A stretch of DNA of 64,000 bases from positions 34,623 through 98,622 of the forward strand of contig DDZZ01000067.1 in the NCBI GenBank assembly GCA_002346535.1, given 5' to 3'. The notes below the pieces were generated by a model. That model searched no databases. It saw nothing but the letters and a program-made list of their open reading frames with translations, and had not been told where the DNA came from. Shown here in pieces: positions 9,153 through 19,161 of this stretch. The translations under genes were made by a program, and so were the position numbers. The number at the start of each line of letters is the position of its first letter. Position 1 is the stretch's first letter. The stretch comes from Opitutales bacterium UBA2995. Its GTDB lineage: Bacteria > Verrucomicrobiota > Verrucomicrobiia > Opitutales > UBA2995.

Positions 9153-9290
9153 ACGTAGAAATCAAAACCCTGAAAGGGATCCTTGTCGGCTGTTGATTCA
9201 TGGGCGGCATGCACGCCCAAATCTACAAGCAACTAAAAGACGTAGAGCTCGTTGCAGCCGTAAATGGCTGGTCCCGCACATGAATGTCTT
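9149..9290 (+). pseudogene. Gfo/Idh/MocA oxidoreductase, N-terminal remnant
   Basis: An ATG overlapping the preceding stop opens a frame that reads a short lead, then GILVGC, a TGA, then FMGGMHAQIYKQLKDVELVA. This is the start of a Gfo/Idh/MocA Rossmann fold (GxGxxG followed by H-A-x-x-Y). The TGA falls where the family has Gly, so it reads as a GGA-to-TGA nonsense change. The sequence stops resembling the family after about 45 codons and the remaining ~300 residues are missing. The remnant shows a lost third gene of the deacetylase operon. Confidence 0.75.
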
Positions 9291-9439
9291 TACCAATAGC
9301 ATTCTCGGAGCTCTAGGGACTGGAGATTCCTGGATAATACTAGTAAATGCTTTATTGTGCTGGTTTATTTTATGGTACCTTTGTTTCTGGCTTTATAAAC
9401 GAAAAATATTCTTCAGGATATAAGTTCAACCAATCCCCT

Positions 9440-10987
9440 ATGAACTCGCGATTTGTCACCCTAATTTTCATTGTTTTTCCCGTTCTGCTTTTTTTCGGCT
9501 GTAAACAATCCAATCAGGACAAATCGCTCAATGAGCAACCGAATATTATTTACATCCTCGCGGATGATCTGGGCTACAATGAATTAGGCTGCTACGGGCA
9601 GGAAAAGATTGAAACCCCCAACATCGACGCGTTGGCTGCTGATGGATTAAAATTCACCCAGCACTATTCTGGATCTCCCGTGTGTGCGCCATCCCGTTGT
9701 GTTTTGATGACAGGGAAGCACACGGGAAACGCCTACATTCGAGGAAACGATGAATGGAGCGAGCGAGGTGATACTTGGAGTTTCGCCAGAATGGCGGAAG
9801 ATCCCAATCTTGAAGGCCAACGCCCAATTCCTGATGGAACCAACACCATTGGAAGATTACTCAAGAGTGTAGGATACAAGACAGCTGTGGTCGGTAAATG
9901 GGGATTAGGTGGCCCTTTGACAGAAGGAATCCCCAATAAACAAGGTTTCGATTTCTTTTATGGATACAACTGCCAACGCCAAGCGCATACCCTTTATCCC
10001 GTCCACCTCTGGCGTAATATGGAAAAACATATGCTCGACAATGAAATGGTAGCCCCCGGAACACCTTTGACTGAAGGCGCTGATCCCGATGACCCTGCCA
10101 GTTACGCGAAGTACCAACTTAATGAATACACTCCCGAGTTGATGCTTAATGAAGCGGAGGAGTTCATGAAAGCAAACAAGGAGAATCCTTTCTTCCTCTA
10201 CTTCGCAAGTCCAATACCGCATGTGCCGCTGCAAGCTCCGAAAAGATGGGTGGATTACTACATGAAGAAATTCGGCGAGGAAGAACCCTACCTCGGTCAA
10301 AAAGGTTATTTCCCTAACCAGAGGCCTCGTTCGACTTACGCTGCCATGGTATCTTACCTGGACGAAAGCGTAGGCCAGCTAGTCAGTAACCTCAAGGCAT
10401 TGGGAATATACGAGAACACCCTCATTATCTTTTCCAGCGACAATGGACCAACCTATAACGGTGGCTCCGATTCGGCCTTTTTTGATAGTGCAGCTCCCTT
10501 CAAGAGCGAATACGGCTATGCTAAAGGTTTTGTCTACGAAGGAGGAATTCGTGTTCCCATGGTCGCTCACTGGCCAGGAAAAATTCAATCTGGTCGAGCC
10601 TCGGCTCATGTTTCCGCATTCTGGGACGTACTTCCTACCTTGTGCGAAATTTCCGGTGCAGACATTCCGGAAGACGTGGATGGAATCAGCTTTTTACCGA
10701 CACTGCTAGGCGAACCAAGCCAAAAGGTTCATGAATTCCTCTATTGGGAATTCCCATCTTACCAGGGGCAGCAGGCCGTTCGCATGGGTAATTGGAAAGC
10801 CATTCGCAAAAACATTTTTAAGGATAACCTGCAACTCGAACTTTATAATTTGGAGACTGATCCCATTGAAGAAAATGATGTCGCAGCTGATCACCCTGAA
10901 ATTGTTTCTAAGATTGAAGCCATCCTGGTGCAGGAACATTCACCCGCTGAAATCGGGAAATTCAAGATGTCGCAGCTGGGAGATTAA
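9440..10987 (+). CDS. Sulfatase, lipoprotein
   Basis: 515 residues from the ATG at 9440; an upstream in-frame ATG at 9347 lies in non-coding-looking sequence. The N-terminus is a lipoprotein signal with LFFGC (Cys21). Metal ligands are ADDLGY (Asp42, Asp43) and the formylglycine motif is C-A-P-S-R (Cys82). GKWGLGG and SSDNGP are present. It belongs to the same arylsulfatase branch as the genes at 33039 and 44160, which share IRGN/IRDN after the signature. Probably anchored on the periplasmic face or outer membrane, acting on sulfated glycans. Complete; substrate unknown. Confidence 0.93.
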   Translation: MNSRFVTLIFIVFPVLLFFGCKQSNQDKSLNEQPNIIYILADDLGYNELGCYGQEKIETPNIDALAADGLKFTQHYSGSPVCAPSRCVLMTGKHTGNAYIRGNDEWSERGDTWSFARMAEDPNLEGQRPIPDGTNTIGRLLKSVGYKTAVVGKWGLGGPLTEGIPNKQGFDFFYGYNCQRQAHTLYPVHLWRNMEKHMLDNEMVAPGTPLTEGADPDDPASYAKYQLNEYTPELMLNEAEEFMKANKENPFFLYFASPIPHVPLQAPKRWVDYYMKKFGEEEPYLGQKGYFPNQRPRSTYAAMVSYLDESVGQLVSNLKALGIYENTLIIFSSDNGPTYNGGSDSAFFDSAAPFKSEYGYAKGFVYEGGIRVPMVAHWPGKIQSGRASAHVSAFWDVLPTLCEISGADIPEDVDGISFLPTLLGEPSQKVHEFLYWEFPSYQGQQAVRMGNWKAIRKNIFKDNLQLELYNLETDPIEENDVAADHPEIVSKIEAILVQEHSPAEIGKFKMSQLGD

Positions 10988-10989
10988 AC

Positions 10990-11399
10990 CTGTGTTAAAA
11001 TTGGGTGGGAGTTTGATTCTTTTAGGCTGTCTTGCGGGTTCTGGAAAACTGGACAAATCCCAGCTGGTTGTTACAGAAAGAACAATCAAACGATTTTTCT
11101 CAAGGTCTTGATGGGTGGCACGTCCAACAATTCATCAGCGGAGTCGTAGGTCACTGCGCTTAAAACCGACAGGCAAGACTTGAGGCAGATCCCACAAATC
11201 CAAAAACAAGTGCTTTCCTTCCGTAAAGAATAATTTGGATGATTCACTGGTCAGTTCAACTACTCTCCAATTCTTCCACACGGTTTTTCTTATCTCCACT
11301 TGCAAAGTAGCCTCAAACCGGACAAGAATGGTTTCTTTATTGGACCAGTTTCAGCCCAGGTAAATTAGTTAATTTTCCCCCGAACAGGACTCTTCCAAA
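10990..11399 (+). pseudogene. Decayed DUF1080-like lipoprotein gene
   Basis: The stretch between two sulfatases opens with a GTG-started lipoprotein-like signal (LGGSLILLGC) and, one frame over, reads NDFSQGLDGWHVQQFISGVV, resembling the start of DUF1080 (3-keto-disaccharide hydrolase-like) domains. Stops follow in all frames. Near 11335 GPVSAQVN recalls the end of the same fold. No continuous frame exists. The assignment rests on short matches and is tentative; otherwise nothing else is seen in these 400 bases. Confidence 0.4.
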
Positions 11400-13163
11400 A
11401 TGCATTCACGCTTCGTATTATCATTACTATCAACGCTCTTTTTTCTGCTAATCGCAGCAAGTATCCTCGATGGAAGCCAACCCAACGTTGTAATTATCAT
11501 TTCCGATGATCAAGGTTATGGAGATTTTGGTGCCATGGGAAACGAAGTAATTGAAACTCCGCACATCGACGCGATGGCCCAAAACTCGGTTCTCTGGGAT
11601 AATTATTACGTAAGCCCGGTTTGCTCTCCGACACGCGCAAGCTTGATGACTGGTCGGTACAATCATCGTACCTATTGCGTGGATACATGGCTTGGCCGAT
11701 CCATGATGCATACGGATGAAGTGACCATAGCGGAGGTGCTCCAGGAAAACGGATATGCCACCGGAATCTTTGGAAAATGGCATCTAGGCGACAACTATCC
11801 CATGCGAACTATCGATCAGGGATTTGAAGAATCGATTGTCCACCGCGGGGGAGGTCTCGGCCAGCCAGCGGATCCCATTGAAAACAACCGACGCTACACC
11901 GACCCAATTCTCATTCATAATGGACAAGAAGTTCAGACCACTGGCTATTGCACCGATGTTTACTACGACTATACAATCGATTGGATTCGCAAAGTACAAC
12001 AGGAAGGACGCCCCTTTTTCGCTTACCTGCCAACTAACGCACCGCACGGCCCCTACCACGACGTACCGGAAGATCTCCGAAAGCACTATCTCAATAAGGA
12101 TCTCCAAAGTCTTTTCCGTGCCAATGTGCGCGACGTCAATGCGGAGATCGATAAGCTAAGTCGAATCGCGGCCATGATCACAAATTTTGACCAAAACGTT
12201 GGGCGACTTTTTCAAGTGCTCAAGGAAACCGGTCAATTCGACAATACCCTGGTATTCCTCATGACCGACAACGGTCCCAACACCTTCCGTTATGTAGGGG
12301 ATTTTCGTGGAATGAAAAGTAATATTCTGGAAGGTGGTATTCGAACCCCCCTCTGGAGCCATTGGCCGGCGAAATTTAATAAACTTCAGACGATTGAACA
12401 CACGGTGGCCGCCCACATTGACCTTTTGCCGACAATTGTAGAAGCCACAGGGGCAACCTTGCCAGAAGACCTCGAGATCGATGGTCGGAGCTTAATGCCC
12501 CAACTTTTGGAACCATCGAAGCGCATGGCACCGCGCACTCTATTTTTGCAAATACATCGCGGGGTCCAGCCACAACGCTACCACAATTTTATGGTTCGGG
12601 ATGCTATGTGGAAACTGGTTCATCCATCCGGATTCCAAAAACAATCTTTCGAGGGTGATCCAAATTTTCAGCTTTACAATCTCGAGAAGGATCAGGGAGA
12701 AGCCAACAATCTCGCCGAACAATTCCCGCAGAAAGTTCAATACCTCAAAAGGCTTTATGATGATTGGTATGACGATGTGATGACCAACGTTCTGCAAAAT
12801 CCAGGACCTCCCGAAATCATCATTGACGGCAATCATGAGAACCCATCCGTTCTGACCTGGCAGGATCGCGTTGCGGAAAGGTGGTCGGAAGGGAGTGACG
12901 GCCACTGGGAATTGAATTTTGCTCGAAATGGCCGCTTTGATATCCAAATCGATATGCCCAGGGAACATGGACCGGATTCGAATGCAGATCTAATCCTTTC
13001 AATCGGAAACGATGAATACTCCATACCCGTCGAAAAAGGCACCGAGTCCGTAAGCTTTCCGATTATCTCTGTCGCTCAAGGCCCCAAACTCCTCAAAGCG
13101 ATAATTCAATATGCGGATGGCAGGATGGAAGGTGGGTACCAGGTACGGATTACTGAGCGATGA
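11400..13163 (+). CDS. Sulfatase with C-terminal beta-rich extension, exported
   Basis: 587 residues. A signal peptide covers residues ~1-24. Metal ligands are SDDQGYGD (Asp36, Asp37), the formylglycine motif is C-S-P-T-R (Cys75), then GKWHLGD and TDNGPN. The sulfatase core ends near residue 470; the last ~100 residues (NFARNGRFDIQIDMP onward) look like an appended beta-sandwich seen in some arylsulfatases. Its TGA overlaps the ATG of the next oxidoreductase by 4 nt, so they are translated together. Heads a co-directional cluster up to 18259. Intact. Confidence 0.93.
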   Translation: MHSRFVLSLLSTLFFLLIAASILDGSQPNVVIIISDDQGYGDFGAMGNEVIETPHIDAMAQNSVLWDNYYVSPVCSPTRASLMTGRYNHRTYCVDTWLGRSMMHTDEVTIAEVLQENGYATGIFGKWHLGDNYPMRTIDQGFEESIVHRGGGLGQPADPIENNRRYTDPILIHNGQEVQTTGYCTDVYYDYTIDWIRKVQQEGRPFFAYLPTNAPHGPYHDVPEDLRKHYLNKDLQSLFRANVRDVNAEIDKLSRIAAMITNFDQNVGRLFQVLKETGQFDNTLVFLMTDNGPNTFRYVGDFRGMKSNILEGGIRTPLWSHWPAKFNKLQTIEHTVAAHIDLLPTIVEATGATLPEDLEIDGRSLMPQLLEPSKRMAPRTLFLQIHRGVQPQRYHNFMVRDAMWKLVHPSGFQKQSFEGDPNFQLYNLEKDQGEANNLAEQFPQKVQYLKRLYDDWYDDVMTNVLQNPGPPEIIIDGNHENPSVLTWQDRVAERWSEGSDGHWELNFARNGRFDIQIDMPREHGPDSNADLILSIGNDEYSIPVEKGTESVSFPIISVAQGPKLLKAIIQYADGRMEGGYQVRITER

Positions 13164-14404
13164 TTAGAATTGGGATCGTAGGTTGTGGACGCATACTGCC
13201 TGCGCATTTGCGCGGTTATCGTCGTTTACGTGAAGCCGGCTTCGACAATTTTCGCATTACCGCTCTTTGTGCACGCAAAATCGCGGATACAGAAATGTAT
13301 GCTAAACGAGGAAAAGGCCCGCCTCAACGACCAGCGGTCACAAACGCACCAGGCGATCCCTTGGCCATCGATAACGAATACGTTTCCGACTTCCAGAAGG
13401 ACATCGACGTAGCACTCTACGACGATTATGAGGAAATGATCGAAGAAGGTCCAGTAGATGCAATTAATGACTTCACATCACACGGAATGCACCACCTGGT
13501 CGCATCAAAAGCCTGTGAAAACGACAAACACCTCCTCACTCAAAAACCTTTGGCTGTTACCATAGCGGCGGCAAAAATGATGTGTGAGGATTTTGAGGCC
13601 AATAACCTCACGCTGGGCGTGTTCGAAAACTGGCGATTTTGCGATAAAGCTCGCTTCATGCGTTGGTTGATCGACGAGAATATTGTGGGCGATCCTCAAA
13701 TGTTTCTATTTGGGAATGTCGGCAATTGGTGGACGCCAGATAAAGTAGTAGCTCGCACTCCTTGGCGTCATATTAAAAAGTTTGGAGGAGGCATTGCACT
13801 CGACTTGGGAGTCCACCAGTTCCACCTCGCCCGGTTGCTTTTGGGAGAAATTGTTTCAGTCATGGGCACAACCCATGTAGTGGAACCCAAGCGGCATTAT
13901 ATTAATGCGGATGGTACCTCCGAAACTATGAACTGCGATGCGGACGATGTTTTCAATGCTTCGTTTACAACCCAAAAGGGTGCCTTTGGGACGCTCACCG
14001 CTAGCTGGGCGGGCCACGGAGAAGGAACCCATTTCGGAAGCGGCCCGGTTCTTTATGGAAGCAAGGGAAGAATCCAGGGAGATACGTTGACCTTGGATGA
14101 CGGCTCGACTCACGACATCGCAGATCTTTACAGGAAACGATGCGACCCGGACCGCAAAGAAGCTGAATTCCCCAAGGGCCTGACGAATGAATTTGCCAGC
14201 GCTCAGTTGGATTGGATCCGGGCTATTGAAGAAGGACGACCTCCCCAAACGAGCGGACGGGAAGGATTGGCCGACCTGGCAGCTGCATTTGCCATCCTAG
14301 AATCTAACCTGGCAGGGAGGCGAATAACCATTGATGAAATAATCGATGACAGTGTATCCAAGTATCAGGTACCAATTAACGAGCACTACAATATACAGAA
14401 ATAA
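13160..14404 (+). CDS. Gfo/Idh/MocA-family oxidoreductase
   Basis: 414 residues. The N-terminal Rossmann motif is GIVGCGRILPAHLRGY. The family's EKP motif appears as QKPLA, which keeps the catalytic-loop Lys. The C-terminal half has DLGVHQFHLARLLLGE with a conserved His. It has an insertion of about 30 residues after the first beta-alpha unit compared with short family members. Predicted cytosolic NAD(P)-dependent sugar oxidoreductase. Coupled to the sulfatase by a 4-nt overlap and followed 6 bp later by a sugar-type MFS symporter, so it likely acts on the desulfated product (inference). Confidence 0.88.
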   Translation: MIRIGIVGCGRILPAHLRGYRRLREAGFDNFRITALCARKIADTEMYAKRGKGPPQRPAVTNAPGDPLAIDNEYVSDFQKDIDVALYDDYEEMIEEGPVDAINDFTSHGMHHLVASKACENDKHLLTQKPLAVTIAAAKMMCEDFEANNLTLGVFENWRFCDKARFMRWLIDENIVGDPQMFLFGNVGNWWTPDKVVARTPWRHIKKFGGGIALDLGVHQFHLARLLLGEIVSVMGTTHVVEPKRHYINADGTSETMNCDADDVFNASFTTQKGAFGTLTASWAGHGEGTHFGSGPVLYGSKGRIQGDTLTLDDGSTHDIADLYRKRCDPDRKEAEFPKGLTNEFASAQLDWIRAIEEGRPPQTSGREGLADLAAAFAILESNLAGRRITIDEIIDDSVSKYQVPINEHYNIQK

Positions 14405-14410
14405 TGCCGT

Positions 14411-15724
14411 ATGTCACAATCCATCACCACTAAGGGCATCATCCCTAAACTCTCGGCACTCATGTTTATGGAATGGGGAGTCAAAGGCCTCTGGATGCCG
14501 CTGGCCGGAATATTCCTCGTGACCGAGACTACCATGGGCGGGCTCGGATTCACGGAAGATGAAAAAGGCATGATCATCGGCATCCCCATGGCTATCGCCT
14601 GTTTCCTTGCGCCCTTTATCGCAGGCCAATTGACCGACCGATTGTTTGCAACCCAGAAAGTCCTCGCGGTCATGCTGGTCCTGGCTGGAATCATTAAGTT
14701 TACCAACGCTTACCAAATAGGATTCGCGGCTTGGATGACCTTGTCCATTTCCTTCGCCATTCTCTACGTGCCCACCAACGCTCTGGTCAATTCGCTGGCG
14801 ATGGAGCACCTCAGCGATCCCAAAAACCAATTTCCAATAATTCGAGCATGGGGAACTGTCGGCTGGATTGCCGTCTCCTGGATCTTTCCCATGATCTGGC
14901 TTCAACAGAACCTGCAGTTTCAATGGCTACCGCCCTTTCTAAAGGGAGAGGAAGCTCCGCAAGTGACCGCCCGCATGGTAGATAGCTTAAAATTTGCGGG
15001 AAGTCTCGCTGTTATTCTTGGAATTTATTGTTGGTTTGTTCTGCCGAACACACCCCCCAGCAAAGAGGCCAAGGAAAAGATAGCGTGGGTTGCGGCCCTG
15101 AAACTTTTTAAAAAACGGTCCTTCGCGGTTTTGATGATCCTGGCCCTTCCGGTGAGCATCCTCCAAGTATTTTACATGATGAATACGAGTCCCTTTCTTA
15201 AGGAGAGTGGACTTGAAACAAGCTTGATCATGCCAGCTATGTCGCTTGGTCAATTCTCAGAAATCGTCGTATTGGTCTTTCTGGGATTTCTATTAACAAA
15301 ACTCGGCTTCCGCACGGTCATGACCTTCGGCATATTCTGCTACGGTTTGCGTTACTTTATCTTCGGGATCTCCGGAGTGCCTGTAGAAGTTCACGTGGGA
15401 GTACAATTGCTCCATGGCTTGTGCTTTGGCTGTTTCTACGCCAGTGCTTTTATTTATGTGCAGCGAATATCCCCCAAGGAAATCCACAACACTACGCAGA
15501 TCCTGTTTATTTTTGTCATGTTTGGCCTTGCGCCATTGATAGCCGGATATTGGCTGAATGGTTGGCTGGCCAATATTTGCGGCGCACCTAACGGTGTCCA
15601 TGATTTAGACTCCTATGTTCGTTTCTGGCGAATCGCAGCTATAGCTGGATTTATTTCCGCAGCGTTATTCTGGATGTTCTTCCGAGACGGAACGGAAGAC
15701 GAACCGCAAGAAGCGAAGGCCTAG
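14411..15724 (+). CDS. MFS transporter of the nucleoside:H+ symporter type
   Basis: 437 residues with 12 hydrophobic segments and the features of the NupG/XapB-like MFS group: MEWGVKGLWMPLAGIF in the first segment and IRAWGTVGWIAVSWIF in the fifth. Members in polysaccharide-degrading PVC bacteria sit with sulfatases and oxidoreductases and probably carry sugars or sugar derivatives rather than nucleosides (inference from context). It lies between an oxidoreductase and a PHP-like protein in one operon with gaps of 6 and 8 bp. Inner-membrane protein; complete. Confidence 0.85.
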   Translation: MSQSITTKGIIPKLSALMFMEWGVKGLWMPLAGIFLVTETTMGGLGFTEDEKGMIIGIPMAIACFLAPFIAGQLTDRLFATQKVLAVMLVLAGIIKFTNAYQIGFAAWMTLSISFAILYVPTNALVNSLAMEHLSDPKNQFPIIRAWGTVGWIAVSWIFPMIWLQQNLQFQWLPPFLKGEEAPQVTARMVDSLKFAGSLAVILGIYCWFVLPNTPPSKEAKEKIAWVAALKLFKKRSFAVLMILALPVSILQVFYMMNTSPFLKESGLETSLIMPAMSLGQFSEIVVLVFLGFLLTKLGFRTVMTFGIFCYGLRYFIFGISGVPVEVHVGVQLLHGLCFGCFYASAFIYVQRISPKEIHNTTQILFIFVMFGLAPLIAGYWLNGWLANICGAPNGVHDLDSYVRFWRIAAIAGFISAALFWMFFRDGTEDEPQEAKA

Positions 15725-15732
15725 GGAATCCA

Positions 15733-17232
15733 ATGAGTTACAAACTTTTTTGGGGCGACCTGCACAATCACTGTTCCATCAGCTATGGCCATGGTACTTT
15801 GCCTCAAGCACTGGCCAGAGCCCGCCAGCAATTGGATTTCTGCTCGGTGACCGGCCACGCCTTTTGGCCGGATATGCCAACGGATCGCAATCAATATGCG
15901 GAAATCATCGACTATCACAATGAGGGCTTCGCCACTTGTGCAAAAAACTGGAATGTCCTCGTTCGTTTGCACGAGCAAGCCAATGAGGATGGATCGTTCG
16001 TGGCTTTTCCAAGTTATGAATGGCACTCGCTCAAGTATGGAGATCATATTGTCTACTCCTCTCACAAGGATCTTCCGTTAAAGGACGCACCTGACTTACC
16101 TGGATTACGAGCGGTAGCTAAACAAGTGGACGGAATTGCCATTCCACACCACATCGGCTACGCAAAAGGCTTCCGAGGCATCAATTGGGATGAATACCGG
16201 GAGGATGTTTCTCCATTCGTTGAAATGTACTCGTTGCATGGCTGTTCCTTGAGCACCCATGCGGCATACCCGATGCTGCACGATATGGGCCCTCGCGATT
16301 TTGGATCCACGGCAGAAGCTGGCTGGCAAAAAGGCTACAAATTTGGCATTGTTGGTGGAACTGACCACCATGCCGCTTATCCAGGTAGTCATGGAGATGG
16401 TCGCATGGGCGTCTTCGCAGACTCACTCACTCGGGAGGGATTGATGGATGCCTTTAAAGCACGTAGAGTCTTTGCGGCTACCGGAGACAAAATTGATGCG
16501 AGGTTCCACATTAACGATGCCTGGATAGGAGACACCATCAAAGCGTCGGGCAAACGAAACCTGAAACTTTCTGTAGAAGGTATCGATCAATTGGACCACG
16601 TACGTCTAATTAAAAATGGACGCGTCTATAGAAGGTTCTTTCCTGATACCAATCAAGATAGTGAAAATATATACCGGTTACGGCTAACCTGGGGATGGGG
16701 TAAAAAAATAGACTTAGTTTATTGGCTGGCAAAACTTCAATTATCCGATGGAGAATTTCGCAAGTTGGATACTTGCTTTTCAGGACATGCCGTCGTTGCA
16801 CCAAAAAAGGAGGAAGACGATTTGAATGCAGATACTGATTATGAATTGCTTCCACATGAGATCTTAGACCGTACAGACAAATCCATTACGTGGAAAAGTG
16901 TGACCAGCGGCAACCTATCCATGCGGCATGCGACGACTCAAAGTATTTCCCTTGAGATCAAAGCCTCTCTGAATGCCAAGATAAGCCTCGAAGTAAACGG
17001 TCATAAGTTCTCCCACACCCTGGCTGGGCTTATTGGAGAAGCCCAAAGCCATTTCATGCGTGGATGGCTCACAGAAGCTATGCAAATCGGACCGGCCGTT
17101 CCAAAGAGCGAGTGCTGCGTGTCAGCTGAACTATTAGACGATCCCGAAAACGATTCAGACATTTACCGCTTGGAAGCAGCCCAAGCGAATGGGCAATGGG
17201 TGTGGTTAACTCCAATTTGGATTGAAAGATAA
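15733..17232 (+). CDS. PHP-like/DUF3604-type metal-dependent hydrolase
   Basis: 499 residues. The N-terminus has GDLHNHCS, an H-x-H metal motif typical of PHP-fold enzymes, followed by SVTGHAFWPD, PHHIGYAKG and GGTDHHAAYPG, further His/Asp metal clusters. The last ~200 residues are beta-rich. No signal peptide, so cytosolic. Proteins of this type are frequent in sulfatase/oxidoreductase clusters of PVC bacteria but have no settled reaction; a phosphoesterase or lactone/amide hydrolase role is possible. Operon position: between the MFS symporter and an oxidoreductase whose ATG follows by 1 bp. Confidence 0.7.
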   Translation: MSYKLFWGDLHNHCSISYGHGTLPQALARARQQLDFCSVTGHAFWPDMPTDRNQYAEIIDYHNEGFATCAKNWNVLVRLHEQANEDGSFVAFPSYEWHSLKYGDHIVYSSHKDLPLKDAPDLPGLRAVAKQVDGIAIPHHIGYAKGFRGINWDEYREDVSPFVEMYSLHGCSLSTHAAYPMLHDMGPRDFGSTAEAGWQKGYKFGIVGGTDHHAAYPGSHGDGRMGVFADSLTREGLMDAFKARRVFAATGDKIDARFHINDAWIGDTIKASGKRNLKLSVEGIDQLDHVRLIKNGRVYRRFFPDTNQDSENIYRLRLTWGWGKKIDLVYWLAKLQLSDGEFRKLDTCFSGHAVVAPKKEEDDLNADTDYELLPHEILDRTDKSITWKSVTSGNLSMRHATTQSISLEIKASLNAKISLEVNGHKFSHTLAGLIGEAQSHFMRGWLTEAMQIGPAVPKSECCVSAELLDDPENDSDIYRLEAAQANGQWVWLTPIWIER

Positions 17233-17233
17233 A

Positions 17234-18259
17234 ATGAACGATCAACTTAGAATCGGAATTCTCGGCTTAAGCCATGATCATGCCTGGTATAACCTACCCT
17301 TTGTAGATTCCCACGAAGATTTGGCTATGGTAGCAGCGGCGGACCCAAGTGAGCCACTGACAAGCCGCGCAGCTGAAGATTACGGATGTAAGACTTACAA
17401 TGATCCGGCCGATTTGCTGGAAAACGAAGTCCTTGATGGGGTCTATATATTTAGCAGTAACAAGGAAGGCGCCGAACTGGCAATTGAGGCCTTGAATCGA
17501 AAACTGCACGTTCTCATCGAAAAGCCGATGGCAGCTAGCCTGGACCAAGCCAATAAAATGGTTGCAGCAGCCGAAGAGAATGGAGTTAAGCTCATCGTCA
17601 ACTGGCCATTCGCATGGTGGCCACAATTACAGAAAGCGCTCTCAATGGCAGGAGAAGGAGCTATTGGAAAACTTTGGGGGGTCAAATATCGAGCAGCGCA
17701 TGCCGGTCCGGCAGAATTGGGATGCTCCGAATACTTTTGTAATTGGCTGTTCAATCCGGAATTGAATGGCGCGGGAGCATTGATGGACTACTGCTGCTAT
17801 GGTTGTTTACTTTCGGCGACCCTATTGGGTTTGCCGGAAGAAGTTACTGGTTTTACGGGTGGTCAGGTAAAGGACTCGATTTCGGTTGACGACAATGCCT
17901 TAATTGCCATGCGGTATCCCTTTGGATTATCTACGGCGGAAGCTTCCTGGACACAAACCGGCAAACTGACCAGCTATACCACTGCGCTATACGGGACAGA
18001 AGGGACCATCATGGTGGAACCACGCATTGGTGGCAGACTTTTTCTGGCGACCAAAGAGGATCCGACTGGGAGTGAAGCGCCGGTCCTCGATCCGGAGCCT
18101 CATTTAAAAAACTCAGCCAATCACTTTTTTAATGTGGTTGCTAACGAAGGAAGCCACTGGCTGCTTTGCGACCCCAAAAATGCACGCAATGCTCAAGAAA
18201 TTTTAGAGGCCGGGTTACAATCAGTGCGCGAAGCGAGGCACATTCAATTACCTCTTTAG
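17234..18259 (+). CDS. Gfo/Idh/MocA-family oxidoreductase
   Basis: 341 residues from the ATG at 17234, directly after the preceding stop. The Rossmann start is GILGLSHDHAWYN, with the usual glycine pattern partly replaced (G-L-S-H-D-H). LIEKPMA is the conserved Lys loop and NGAGALMDYCCYG lies in the dimer/substrate domain. Last gene of the cluster that starts with the sulfatase at 11400; the convergent aldolase gene overlaps its end by 4 bp. Substrate not assignable. Confidence 0.87.
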   Translation: MNDQLRIGILGLSHDHAWYNLPFVDSHEDLAMVAAADPSEPLTSRAAEDYGCKTYNDPADLLENEVLDGVYIFSSNKEGAELAIEALNRKLHVLIEKPMAASLDQANKMVAAAEENGVKLIVNWPFAWWPQLQKALSMAGEGAIGKLWGVKYRAAHAGPAELGCSEYFCNWLFNPELNGAGALMDYCCYGCLLSATLLGLPEEVTGFTGGQVKDSISVDDNALIAMRYPFGLSTAEASWTQTGKLTSYTTALYGTEGTIMVEPRIGGRLFLATKEDPTGSEAPVLDPEPHLKNSANHFFNVVANEGSHWLLCDPKNARNAQEILEAGLQSVREARHIQLPL

Positions 18260-19047
18260 TCTTGAATGAGCTTCATCGCGGAATCGACAGAGGCATCCTC
18301 ATGCACGATTTCACGGAGAGCTGCAGCGACCGCTGGTGGATGTGGATGTTGCCATACATTTCGACCAACCGCTATTCCACTTGCTCCTCCATCCATGGCC
18401 TTCCTAACCATGGTCAATAAAGCACGGTCATCACCCATGGCAGCTCCACCTAGGACAATAACAGGCACGAGTGCTGCATCGACGATGGCCTTGAAATCTT
18501 CCACAGTCGCATCAATTGGGAATGCTGTTTTAATGACATCGGCTCCCAATTCAGCTGAGAACCGCACCGCAAAGCTAATATTTTCAACCGTGTAATCATC
18601 TGGGCGACCGATACCCATAGGAAGTGTTTCCAGGATCACCTGAAGGCCAAACTCCTGCGCCTCAGAAATGAGCGTCGCACACTCACAAGCATTTTCAGAT
18701 TCATGTGGATGGTGCAGATAAAACATGTTCATCACTGCATTTGCATCTACTGATGCTGCATCAGCAGCAGTGAATAACCTTACCGGCCCCGGATCTGGAT
18801 TACCCTCAACGGCCGGCTTATAAAGATCCGTCCGCATGCATACTCCCTTTCCGGCAAGTTGCTCCTGACATGCGCGAACTACGCCAAAATTTACTACAAA
18901 CCCATCCACCCAATCGCGAACGGATTCAATCACCTCATCCGGCCGATCAAGTCCAGGCACCGGAATAGCCGTCCCGTGGTCGATTGGCAGGATGACGGTT
19001 CGGCCATCCTCTTGAAAAAATGCACTAAAGTTCTGCGATTTTGCCAT
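18256..19047 (-). CDS. Class I aldolase of the DeoC/FbaB/LsrF fold
   Basis: About 263 residues from the ATG at 19047; a longer form to 19104 is possible but lacks a clear ribosome site, while AGGAAAA lies upstream of 19047. VILPIDHGTAIPVPG is the family's opening strand with D-H-G, and ADVIKTAFP carries the likely Schiff-base Lys. IVLGGAAMGDDRAL and GGASGIAVGRNVWQ form the phosphate-binding end of the TIM barrel. Predicted to cleave or form a ketose phosphate or deoxysugar phosphate in the cytosol. Convergent with the sulfatase/MFS operon, so transcribed on its own. Confidence 0.85.
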   Translation of the reverse strand: MAKSQNFSAFFQEDGRTVILPIDHGTAIPVPGLDRPDEVIESVRDWVDGFVVNFGVVRACQEQLAGKGVCMRTDLYKPAVEGNPDPGPVRLFTAADAASVDANAVMNMFYLHHPHESENACECATLISEAQEFGLQVILETLPMGIGRPDDYTVENISFAVRFSAELGADVIKTAFPIDATVEDFKAIVDAALVPVIVLGGAAMGDDRALLTMVRKAMDGGASGIAVGRNVWQHPHPPAVAAALREIVHEDASVDSAMKLIQD

Positions 19048-19161
19048 GGTTTCTAATTTTCCTAAATCTAAAGAGACTCCACTTCGAATAAACAGCAAAA
19101 TCAATTATCGTTAAATTCTCTGCCGCTTGACCTCCAATTCCGTACACCCTACGTCTACCCT

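Noticed and set aside
9176..9200. In-frame TGA in the Gfo/Idh/MocA remnant as selenocysteine
   Set aside because: It replaces a Gly of the nucleotide-binding GxGxxG motif and the rest of the gene is missing, so it is a nonsense mutation.
9193..9440. Upstream extension or small membrane protein before the lipoprotein sulfatase
   Set aside because: The in-frame ATG at 9347 precedes the lipoprotein signal by 31 unrelated residues; the lipobox spacing fits the ATG at 9440.
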